Shown here piece by piece: positions 8,258 through 16,900 of a DNA stretch of 64,000 nucleotides (the stretch's first letter is position 1; each line of letters starts with the position of its first letter). The DNA is from Paracidovorax sp031843945. GTDB lineage: Bacteria > Pseudomonadota > Gammaproteobacteria > Burkholderiales > Burkholderiaceae_C. Under the pieces are notes generated by a model. It made no database searches, was not told the DNA's origin, and saw only the letters and a program-made list of their open reading frames with translations. Location of the stretch: contig NZ_JAVTJJ010000001.1 of NCBI RefSeq assembly GCF_031843945.1, forward strand, positions 744,001-808,000, read 5' to 3'. The translations under genes were made by a program, and so were the position numbers.

Positions 8258-8323
8258 TTATGGTCTTTTTGGCCTCTGGCGCTTATTGAATAAGCGCTGA
8301 TAGCTATATTTTCTATAGCAAAC
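8258..8323 (-). repeat. Two-hairpin repeat, copy C
   Basis: On the minus strand GCTATAGAAAATATAGC is followed by TCAGCGCTTATTCAATAAGCGC and CAGAGGCC. Both stems are intact: GCTAT/ATAGC and GCGCTTATT/AATAAGCGC. It lies between the YdjM-type gene stop (8252) and the ompW stop (8409), which converge here. Confidence 0.8.
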
Positions 8324-8408
8324 CATCTATCAAGCCTGGCGCGCACAAAAAAACTGGTGCGCGGAACCCGCCGTTCTATGACCGACCTACTCAGCGATCA
8401 ATGGGGCC

Positions 8409-9029
8409 TCAGAACCGCCAGCCCAGGCCCACGCCCGCCAACACGGGGTTGATCTTGAACGTGCCCACCTTGGCGCCAGCAGAGAACACATCTGTCTTGA
8501 TGAACACCTTCTTCACGTCGAAGTTCAGGTACAGGTTCTTGGCCAGCGGAATATCCACGCCCACCTGCAGCGCGCCGCCCCAGCTGTCTTTGTCGATGGT
8601 GGGGTTCAAGGCGGCTTGCACCGCCGGGTCGAACCGCACGCTGGAAAAGCGCGTGTAGTTGATGCCAGCGCCCAGATAGGGCTTGAAGCCGTTGAACTGC
8701 GTGAAGTGGTATTGCGCCAGCAGCGCGGGTGGCAGATGCCTGAGCGTGCCGATCTGGCCCAGGCCGTCAGCGCGAATCTTCTGCTTTTGCGGCACGGTCA
8801 GGATCAGCTCGGCAGCGATGTTGGGGCTGAAGAAGTAGGTGATGTCCGCTTCAGGCAGCGCCTTGTCATTGATCGACAGGCCCAGGCCGGTGGAGTCCTT
8901 GTTCACGCTGTCCAGGTGCACTGCGCGTGCGCGCACCATCCACGAGCCCTCGGAAGCCGCCTGTTGAGCGAAAGCCGCGCCGGAAGTCATGACGCTCAGG
9001 ACAGCGAGGGCCAGCCAATGTTTTTTCAT
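8409..9029 (-). CDS. ompW: OmpW-family outer membrane protein
   Basis: A 206-residue small beta-barrel porin. The signal peptide MKKHWLALAVLSVMTSGAAFAQ is followed by EGSWMVRARAVHLDSVNKDSTG and later DITYFFSPNIAAELILTVPQK, LPPALLAQYHF, FKPYLGAGINYTRF and the C-terminal VGLGWRF with terminal Phe, the usual BAM recognition signal. OmpW forms an 8-stranded barrel carrying small hydrophobic compounds. The ATG at 9029 gives the classical signal peptide, so the extension to 9083 is rejected. It lies 160 nt after the DUF808 gene on the same strand. Confidence 0.93.
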   Translation of the reverse strand: MKKHWLALAVLSVMTSGAAFAQQAASEGSWMVRARAVHLDSVNKDSTGLGLSINDKALPEADITYFFSPNIAAELILTVPQKQKIRADGLGQIGTLRHLPPALLAQYHFTQFNGFKPYLGAGINYTRFSSVRFDPAVQAALNPTIDKDSWGGALQVGVDIPLAKNLYLNFDVKKVFIKTDVFSAGAKVGTFKINPVLAGVGLGWRF

Positions 9030-9188
9030 AAGGAACTCAATGCGGTTGACCGGGGAAGACCCCCGTAGCCGTATTGAGCCCACTTACCGTGGTGCCAGCC
9101 TTGCCTCAGATCAAAGGTGCGCCCGCCTCTGTGGCGGCGCTTTGACCGGTCTCTGACCCAGCGCAAGCGTTGCGGCTCTTCCATCCAC

Positions 9189-10196
9189 TCAGTGCGCGGC
9201 GGCGGCCTTGTCGGGCTTGGAGCCACGCAGGCGCTTGACCAGCATCACTACCATCAGGACGATCGCGCCGGCCACGATACCCACCAAGGCATTCAGCAGG
9301 TTGTTGACCAAAAAGCTCCACAGCCCGCCCGCCGGCCACTGGGCCGCGCTAGCAGCCAGCCCCTCGACCCAGTGCGCCACAGCAGGCACACCGTGCACCA
9401 GAATGCCGCCGCCCACCAAGAACATGGCGGCCGTGCCCGCAATCGACAGCCCCTTCATCAACCAGGGCGCCATAGCGACAATGCCGCGCCCGATGGCACG
9501 GGCCACGCTGCTGGCCTTGTTGCTCAGCCACAGGCCCAGGTCGTCGAGCTTGACGATGCCGGCCACCAGGCCGTAGACGCCCACGGTCATCAATACCGCG
9601 ATGCCCACCAGCACGGCTACCTGCTGCGTGAAGGGCGCCTGGCTGACCGTACCCAGCGTGATGGCGATGATTTCGGCCGACAGGATGAAGTCGGTACGCA
9701 CGGCGCCCTTGATCTTGTCCTTTTCAAAACTGGCCATGTCCACCGCCGGGTTGGCGTTGGCCAGGGCATGGGCCTCGCGGGCCGCGTCCTTGCGAGGCTC
9801 GTCGCTGTGCAAGAACTTGTGCGCCAGCTTCTCGAACCCCTCGTAGCACAGGAAGGCCCCGCCCACCATCAGCAGCGGCGTCACCGCCCAGGGCAGAAAG
9901 GCGCTGATGAGCAGCGCCGCCGGCACCAGGATGGCCTTGTTCACCATCGATCCCTTGGCCACCGCCCACACCACCGGAATCTCGCGCTCTGCGCGCACGC
10001 CGGACACCTGCTGCGCATTCAGCGCCAGGTCGTCCCCCAGCACACCCGCCGTCTTCTGCGCGGCGACCTTGGTCATCACCGACACGTCGTCGGCCATGGC
10101 CACGCTCTTGCGCGCAGCCACCTTGGTCATCAAGGCGACGTCGTCCAGCACCGTGGCGATGTCATCGAGCAAAGTCAGAAGGCTGGCACCGGCCAT
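9189..10196 (-). CDS. DUF808 (YedI-type) inner membrane protein
   Basis: 335 residues. The start MAGASLLTLLDDIATVLDDVALMTKVAARKS and the block TAGVLGDDLALNAQQVSGV are hallmarks of DUF808. At least five hydrophobic segments follow: KAILVPAALLISAFLPWAVTPLLMVGGAFL, the AVLVGIAVLMTVGVYGLVAGIV region, and two at the C-terminus near VNNLLNALVGIVAGAIVLMVVML. Family members are inner-membrane proteins of unknown function. The divergent GAF-EAL gene starts 188 nt away. The ATG at 10196 matches the family start. Confidence 0.88.
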   Translation of the reverse strand: MAGASLLTLLDDIATVLDDVALMTKVAARKSVAMADDVSVMTKVAAQKTAGVLGDDLALNAQQVSGVRAEREIPVVWAVAKGSMVNKAILVPAALLISAFLPWAVTPLLMVGGAFLCYEGFEKLAHKFLHSDEPRKDAAREAHALANANPAVDMASFEKDKIKGAVRTDFILSAEIIAITLGTVSQAPFTQQVAVLVGIAVLMTVGVYGLVAGIVKLDDLGLWLSNKASSVARAIGRGIVAMAPWLMKGLSIAGTAAMFLVGGGILVHGVPAVAHWVEGLAASAAQWPAGGLWSFLVNNLLNALVGIVAGAIVLMVVMLVKRLRGSKPDKAAAAH

Positions 10197-10384
10197 GGAA
10201 GTTCCCCAAGGTTACAAAGCGGCCGATTATGGGAGGAAAACCGGGCGCCGCCCCGCCGCACCGGCGGCAGCGTTCGCGGGACAAAACCCTGTCCTCTGCA
10301 ACGTCGCCGGTGCGGCGCGAGACGGTGCCGAAGTGGCTGGGTTAAAGTTTCGCGTCTGTTTCCCTGCCTTTTTTCTTCCAGCCC

Positions 10385-12175
10385 ATGCCGTTGCACAGCA
10401 CTTCCGAGCCCGAGCGGCTGGCCACCCTGCAGGCCACGGGGTTGCTGGACACGCCCCCGTCTGAAGAATTCGACCGCATCACCCGGCTGGCCAGCCATGT
10501 GTTCGACGTACCCATGGCCCTGGTAAGCCTGGTGGATGCGGACCGGCAGTGGTTCAAGTCGGAAGTCGGCATGGACGTGCGCGAGACATGCCGCGAGGAC
10601 GCTTTCTGCGACCACACCATCCGTGAGCACGGCGTGATGGTCGTGGAAGATGCGCTCACCGATCCACGCTTCAAGAACAACAACCTGGTCCTGGGCTCCC
10701 CGCACCTGCGCTTTTACGCGGGCGCGCCGCTGCGCCTGCGCAACGGGCACGCGCTGGGCAGTTTGTGCGTGCTGGACACGCGCCCCCGCAGCTTCGACGA
10801 GGCGCAGCAGCGGCAGTTGGTCGACCTGGCCGCGCTGGTGGTGGCACAGATCGACCTGCAATGTTCCTTCGCCCGGCTGGACGAGGCCACGCTGCTGCCC
10901 AATCGCAGCCAATTGCTGGCCGACCTGGCCGGACTGTGCATGAGCGAGCCTGGCGGCGAGCGCGTGCTGGTGTTGCTGGAACTGCTGCCCCTGGAAGCCC
11001 TGATGGACGTGAAACGTGCCGTGGGCATGGATGCGATCGAAGCGTTGAGCCACGAGATGGGCAAGCACATCACCCGCTGGCTGGCGGGCGCCGCGCGCGT
11101 GTACCGCACCGACATGGGACATTTGGCGCTGTTGCTGACCGGCCACTCTCTCACCGAAGCCCGTGCGTTCGCGCACGAGTTGCTCCATGCGCTCGACCAG
11201 TCGCGTTCCGGGCGGGACGACGGAAAGCGCGTTGTGATCCACCAGCACCGCCGCGTCGGCCTGGTGCCGTTTCTGCTGGAGCCGACGGATGCGGGCGATG
11301 CGCTGCGACGCGCGAACGTGGCGTTGTTTCACGGCCTGGACACGCTGGACGACGTGAGCGTGTACGACGCCGCAGCCGATGGCCGCCACCGGCATTCGTA
11401 CGACCTGCTGTCGCGGGTTCCGCGCGCCTTGCAGGCCAACGAATTCCGGCTGGTCTACCAGCCGCAGTTCGATCGTGCATCGATGCAATACACCAGCGTG
11501 GAGGCGCTGCTGCGCTGGGACCACCCGCTGCTGGGAGCCGTCTCGCCGGGCGAATTCATTCCGCTGCTGGAAAAGACCACCTACATCCAGTCGGTGACGC
11601 ATTGGGTGATGGACACCGCCATCGCGCAGATCCGCGAATGGGAGGACCACGGCCTGAGGGTGAACGTGGCCATCAACGTGTCGCCCCGCAATCTGGAGCA
11701 ACCCGACTTCGTGCGGCAGCTGAGTGACTGCTGCAAGCGACATGGCGTGGAGCCATCGCGACTGGAGATCGAATGCACTGAGAACGCGGTGCTGACCGAA
11801 GGCCCCACGCTGGCCGCGATTCGCGCCGTGCGCGCGCTGGGCGTGCGCGTGGCGCTGGATGACTTCGGCACCGGCTATTGCAATTTCGGCTGCCTCTACG
11901 GCTTGCAGGCCGAGGTACTGAAGCTGGACCAGTCGCTGATCCGGCCCATCGGCCATGACGCCCGCGCGCTGGACGTCGTACGTGCCATGGTGCAGTTGGG
12001 CCACACGCTGGGCTACCGCATGTTGGCTGAAGGCGTGGAGACGGCCGAGGTCTTCGACGAGTTGCTGCAGATCGGCTGCGACCAGGCGCAGGGCTATTAC
12101 CTGAGCCACCCGCTGCCGCCGGCAGCGGCGTTCGACTTCCTGCTCGGCTGGAACCAGCTCGTCACGCCGGTGTGA
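10385..12175 (+). CDS. GAF domain, degenerate GGDEF and EAL protein (probable c-di-GMP phosphodiesterase)
   Basis: 596 residues, cytosolic. An N-terminal GAF sensor (about 20-165: FDRITRLASHVFDVPMALVSLVD...FYAGAPLRL) is followed by a GGDEF-like domain whose active-site loop reads RTDMGHLALLL, so it cannot make c-di-GMP. The EAL domain starts near residue 340 with E373 in VEALLRW. All catalytic motifs are present: INVSP, EIECTEN, DDFGTGY, LKLDQ, EGVET and CDQAQGYYLSHPLP. It should therefore hydrolyse c-di-GMP, possibly tuned by the GAF ligand or the inactive GGDEF. Its 3' end overlaps the convergent LysR gene by 14 nt. Confidence 0.9.
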   Translation: MPLHSTSEPERLATLQATGLLDTPPSEEFDRITRLASHVFDVPMALVSLVDADRQWFKSEVGMDVRETCREDAFCDHTIREHGVMVVEDALTDPRFKNNNLVLGSPHLRFYAGAPLRLRNGHALGSLCVLDTRPRSFDEAQQRQLVDLAALVVAQIDLQCSFARLDEATLLPNRSQLLADLAGLCMSEPGGERVLVLLELLPLEALMDVKRAVGMDAIEALSHEMGKHITRWLAGAARVYRTDMGHLALLLTGHSLTEARAFAHELLHALDQSRSGRDDGKRVVIHQHRRVGLVPFLLEPTDAGDALRRANVALFHGLDTLDDVSVYDAAADGRHRHSYDLLSRVPRALQANEFRLVYQPQFDRASMQYTSVEALLRWDHPLLGAVSPGEFIPLLEKTTYIQSVTHWVMDTAIAQIREWEDHGLRVNVAINVSPRNLEQPDFVRQLSDCCKRHGVEPSRLEIECTENAVLTEGPTLAAIRAVRALGVRVALDDFGTGYCNFGCLYGLQAEVLKLDQSLIRPIGHDARALDVVRAMVQLGHTLGYRMLAEGVETAEVFDELLQIGCDQAQGYYLSHPLPPAAAFDFLLGWNQLVTPV

Positions 12176-13061
12176 CCGTGGCTCCCAGGTGCCGCAGCAG
12201 GCTCTGCAGGGCGGGCGGCAGGCTGGGCCAGTCGCTGTAGCAAAGGCACAACCGGCGCTGCGCCCAGCCATCCAGCAAAGGCACAGCGCGGTAATGGCGG
12301 CCGCGCCGCAGTCGCCGGGCCGTGCTCTGCGGCACGATGGCCACGCCCACGCCGTGCGACACCATGTCGCACTGTCCATCGAAGGTGTTCATGCGAATGC
12401 GTGTGGCCAGCACGGCGCCCGCCGCCCGGGCGTGCTCGTCAATGTGGTCCTGCAGCGCATGGCCTGCCGACAGGCCCACGAACGCTTCTCCCAGCACATC
12501 GACGAACCGCACTGAAAGTCCGGCCTGCGCGATGGGGTGCGCAAGCGGGGCGATCAGCACCAGCCGGTCGCGCGCCACCGGCTGCAACTGCAGGCCGGGG
12601 GCGTCCACAGCATCCGACACAATGCCGGCCTGCGCCAGCCCGGCCCCGATCAACCGCACGATGTCTGCGCTGGTGCGCTCCTTCAGATCCACCTGCAGGC
12701 CCGGGCGCTCGGCCAGCCAGGCGCCCAGCTGGCGCGGCAGGAATTCGGTGAGCGCGGCGGTATTGGCGTACAGATGCAGCGTGCCGCGCGCACCAGCGGC
12801 AAAGTCGCGCAACTCGCCACGCAGCAGTGCCTGCTGGCGCACGATGAGCCGCGCGTGGTGGGCAAGCGCCTCGCCGGCTTCCGTGGCCACCACGCCGCGC
12901 GGGCGGCGCTGCAGCAACGGCACACCAGCGTCAGCCTCGATGTGGCGCAAGCGCTCGCTGGCAGACGCCAGCGCCAGGTTCGCCTGCACGGCGCCCTGCG
13001 TGATGCTGCCGGCATCCACCACGCTGAGGAAGAGACGAAGATCCGCGAGATCGAGCCGCAT
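12162..13061 (-). CDS. LysR-family transcriptional regulator
   Basis: 299 residues. The N-terminal winged helix (DLRLFLSVVDAGSITQGAVQANLALASASERLRHIEADAGVPLLQR, residues 7-53) is typical of LTTRs. The C-terminal effector domain (from ~90) contains LHLYANTAALTEFLPRQL and LVLIAPLAHPIA. It diverges from the TauE/SafE gene with 111 nt between starts, so the exporter is the likely target. Family practice suggests binding in that gap with a sulfur compound or organic acid as inducer, but neither is shown. The 3' end overlaps the EAL gene by 14 nt. Confidence 0.9.
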   Translation of the reverse strand: MRLDLADLRLFLSVVDAGSITQGAVQANLALASASERLRHIEADAGVPLLQRRPRGVVATEAGEALAHHARLIVRQQALLRGELRDFAAGARGTLHLYANTAALTEFLPRQLGAWLAERPGLQVDLKERTSADIVRLIGAGLAQAGIVSDAVDAPGLQLQPVARDRLVLIAPLAHPIAQAGLSVRFVDVLGEAFVGLSAGHALQDHIDEHARAAGAVLATRIRMNTFDGQCDMVSHGVGVAIVPQSTARRLRRGRHYRAVPLLDGWAQRRLCLCYSDWPSLPPALQSLLRHLGATVTPA

Positions 13062-13172
13062 TCGGTGGCTGCCAGTGGAGTGGATGGACGGTAACGCGCC
13101 TTCGGCTCACCCGAAGGCATCGCCGGAAGAATCCGCATTGTGCCGGCGGGCCGCCAACGCTCCAATGCAGGC

Positions 13173-13928
13173 ATGCCCGACCTCCACACCTCACCCGGTT
13201 TCCTCGCCTGGCTGTGCCTGACCTTCGTGGCCGCGGGGCTGGTCAAGGGCGTGACCGGCATGGGTTTGCCCACGGTCGCCATGGGCCTGCTGGGCGCGGC
13301 CATGCCGCCCGTCGCGGCGGCTGCGCTGCTGGTGATTCCGTCGCTGGTGACCAACCTCTGGCAACTGGCGGTCGGGCCTGCGGAAGGCCCGCTGCTGCGC
13401 CGCCTCTGGCCCATGCTGCTGGGCAGCGTGCTGGGCACGTGGGCTGCGTCTGCGCTGCTGGCGCGGGCCGATCCCCGCTGGACGGGGCTGGCCCTGGGGC
13501 TGGCATTGATGGGCTACGCCGCCTATGCGCTAATGGCACGGCCGCTGTCGGTGCCGCGCTGTGCCGAAAGCTGGCTGTCGCCCGCCGTGGGCTTGACCAC
13601 CGGAGCGATCACCGGCGCCACGGGCGTGTTCGTGATGCCTGCCGTGCCCTACCTGCAAGCGCTGCGGCTGGAGCGCGACGAACTGGTGCAGGCGCTCGGT
13701 CTGTCATTCACCGTGTCCACGCTGGCATTGGCCGCCGGGCTGGCCGGGCACGGCGCCCTGCCTGTGCAGCAGATGGGCTGGTCCACCCTGGCCACGCTGC
13801 CGGCGCTGGCCGGCATGTGGCTGGGGCAGCGGCTGCGGGAGCGCATCAGCCCACAGCGGTTTCGGCAGGGATTCCTTTGGTTCCTGCTGCTGCTCGGGCT
13901 GGAACTGGCCTCGCGCACGCTGCGCTGA
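13173..13928 (+). CDS. TauE/SafE-family sulfite/organosulfonate exporter
   Basis: A 251-residue polytopic inner-membrane protein with about seven to eight hydrophobic segments. The repeated motif GLVKGVTGMGLPTVAMGLLGA (N-half) and GLTTGAITGATGVFVMPAVPYL (C-half) is the internal duplication of TauE. The family exports sulfite, sulfoacetate or related anions by proton coupling. The ATG at 13173 has GCAGG just upstream; the GTG at 13140 would add 11 residues. It is divergently paired with a LysR gene, a common arrangement. Confidence 0.87.
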   Translation: MPDLHTSPGFLAWLCLTFVAAGLVKGVTGMGLPTVAMGLLGAAMPPVAAAALLVIPSLVTNLWQLAVGPAEGPLLRRLWPMLLGSVLGTWAASALLARADPRWTGLALGLALMGYAAYALMARPLSVPRCAESWLSPAVGLTTGAITGATGVFVMPAVPYLQALRLERDELVQALGLSFTVSTLALAAGLAGHGALPVQQMGWSTLATLPALAGMWLGQRLRERISPQRFRQGFLWFLLLLGLELASRTLR

Positions 13929-13946
13929 CCGGCTCCGTCGCCCGCG

Positions 13947-16900
13947 TCAGCCGACCCACTTGCGCGCGTTGCGCCAGATGCGCATCCACGGGCTGAAGGC
14001 GCTCACGTCGCCGTTAGTCCAGCTCATCTGCACGTTGCGGAACACGCGCTCGGGGTGCGGCATCATGGCCGTGAAGCGGCCGTCGGCCGTGGTGACGGCG
14101 GTGAGGCCGCCCGCGCTGCCGTTCGGGTTAAGCGGGTACTGCTCGGTGGGTGCGCCGTGGTGGTCCACGAAGCGCATGGCGGCAATCGTTTCGCTCTGGT
14201 TGCCGCGGCGTGCGAAGTTGGCATAGCCCTCGCCATGCGCCACGGCGATCGGCAGGCGGCTGCCAGCCATGCCAGAGAAGAACAGGCTGGGCGATTCCAG
14301 CACTTCCACCTGCGACAGGCGCGCCTCGAAGCGCTCGCTCTGGTTGGTGGTGAAGCGCGGCCAGGCTTCGGCACCCGGAATGATGTCGGCCAGCTCGGCG
14401 AACATCTGGCAGCCGTTGCACACGCCCAGGCCGAACGTGTCGCCGCGGCCGAAGAAGCCCTGGAACTGCGCCGCCAGCCGGTCGTTGAACGTGATGGAGC
14501 GCGCCCAGCCGATGCCGGCACCCAGCGTGTCGCCGTAGCTGAAGCCGCCACACGCCACCACGCCCTGGAAAGCGGCCAGGTCGGCGCGGCCGGTCTGCAG
14601 GTCGGTCATGTGCACGTCGTAAGCCTCGAAGCCGGCCTCGGTGAAGGCGTAAGCCATCTCGATATGCGAGTTGACGCCCTGCTCGCGCAGGATGGCGACC
14701 TTCGGGCGCGCCAGGTTCAGGAACGGCGCGGCGATGTTGTCTGCGGGGTCGAACGTCAGCGCCACGTGCAGGCCTGGGTCGTTCGGCTGGCCCACCGCTG
14801 CGTGTTCAGCATCGGCGCAGGCGGGGTTGTCGCGCTGCTGGCAGATCTTCCAGCTCACCGCGTCCCACACCTGATGCAGGTCGGACAGGCTGGCGCTGAA
14901 GACGCTCTTGGCATCGCGCCAGACCTGCAGCTCGCCCTTGCCCACATTCATGGTGGACGACTGCGGGCGCGTCTTGCCGACGAAGTGGCTCCACTTCGAC
15001 AGCCCGTGATCGCGCAGCGTCTGCATGACCTCGTTGCGCTCGGCCGTGCGCACCTGCAGCAGCACGCCCAGCTCTTCGTTGAACAGCGCCTTGAGCGTCA
15101 GCTCTTCGCGCCGCGCGCTCACCTGCTGCGCCCAGTTCTTGGCGTCGCCCGTTTCCATGCGGCTGTCGCTGATGCCGTCGCCTTCTGTCACCAGCAAATC
15201 GACGTTCAGCGCCACGCCCACCTGGCCGGCAAAGGCCATTTCGGCCGCTGCCGCCAGCAGGCCGCCGTCGCTGCGGTCGTGATAGGCCAGGATGCGGCCC
15301 TGCGCGCGCAGGGCGTTCACGGCATTGACCAGGTTCACCAGGTCCTTGGCGTCGTCCAGGTCGGGCGCCACATCACCGGCCTGGCCCAGCACCTGGCCCA
15401 GGATGGAGCCGCCCATGCGGCTTTGCCCCTTGCCCAGGTCGACCAGCACTAGCGTGGTGTCGTCTTCGGTGGCGTCGAGTTGCGGCGTGAGCGTGCCGCG
15501 CACGTCGGCCAGCGTCGCGAAGGCGGTCACGATCAGGCTGACGGGCGAGGTCACCTTCCTGGCAGTGCCGGCCTCGTCCTTCCACTGCGTGCGCATGGAA
15601 AGACTGTCCTTGCCGACCGGAATGCTGATGCCCAAAGCCGGACACAGCTCCATGCCCACGGCCTTCACCGTGGCGTACAGGTCGGCGTCTTCACCGGCCT
15701 CGCCGCAGGCGGCCATCCAGTTGGCGCTGAGCTTCACGCGGGGCAGCTCGATAGGCGCGGCCAGCAGGTTGGTGATGGCCTCGGCCACCGCCATGCGGCC
15801 CGAAGCGGGTGCATCGATGGCGGCCAGCGGCGTGCGCTCGCCCAGGCTCATGGCCTCGCCGGCAAAGCCCTTGAAGTCGGCCAGCGTCACGGCGCAATCG
15901 GCCACCGGCACCTGCCAGGGGCCGACCATCTGGTCGCGGTGGCTCAAGCCGCCCACCGTGCGGTCGCCGATGGTGATCAGAAAGCGCTTGGACGCCACCG
16001 TCGGGTGGGCCAGCACGTCGATCACCGCTTGCTGCAGCGCCACGCCGGTCAGGTCGATGGGCGTGAGGGCGCGCTTGACGGTGGTGACGTCGCGGTGCAT
16101 TTTGGGCGGCTTCCCCAGCAACACTTCCATGGGCATGTCGACGGGCAGCTTCTGTTCGCCTTCGGTGAGTGCCGTGTCGTCCAGCACCAGCTGGCGCTCG
16201 CCCGTGGCGGTGCCGATGACGGCGAAGGGGCAGCGTTCGCGTTCGCAGAACAGGCGGAACTGCTCCAGCGATTCGGGCGCAATAGCCAGCACGTAGCGTT
16301 CCTGGCTTTCGTTGGACCAGATTTCCTTCGGGGCCAAGCCCGATTCTTCCAGCTGCACCGCGCGCAGGTCGAAGCGCGCACCGCGCCCGGCGTCGTTGGT
16401 CAGCTCAGGAAACGCGTTGGACAGGCCGCCCGCGCCCACGTCGTGAATGGCCAGGATGGGGTTGGCCGCGCCTTGCGCCCAGCAGTGGTTGATGACCTCT
16501 TGCGCGCGGCGTTCGATCTCGGGGTTGCCGCGCTGCACCGAGTCAAAGTCCAGCTCGGCTGCATTGGCGCCGGTAGCCATCGAGCTGGCCGCACTGCCGC
16601 CCATGCCGATGCGCATGCCGGGCCCGCCCAGCTGAATCAGCAACGAGCCGGCCGGGAATTCGATCTTTTGCGTGAGGCCGGAATCGATGGTGCCCAGGCC
16701 GCCCGCGATCATGATGGGCTTGTGATAGCCGCGGTCGACGCCGCCCACGGTCTGCTCGTATTCGCGGAAGTAGCCCAGCAGGTTGGGCCGGCCGAATTCG
16801 TTGTTGAACGCCGCGCCGCCCAGCGGGCCTTCGACCATGATCTGCAGCGGGCTGGCGATGTGTTCGGGCTTGCCGAATTCACCGCCCCAGAGCTTGGACA

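Noticed and set aside
10175..12379. 734-codon open frame antisense to the GAF-EAL gene
   Set aside because: The opposite strand carries all catalytic EAL motifs; this frame is a shadow.
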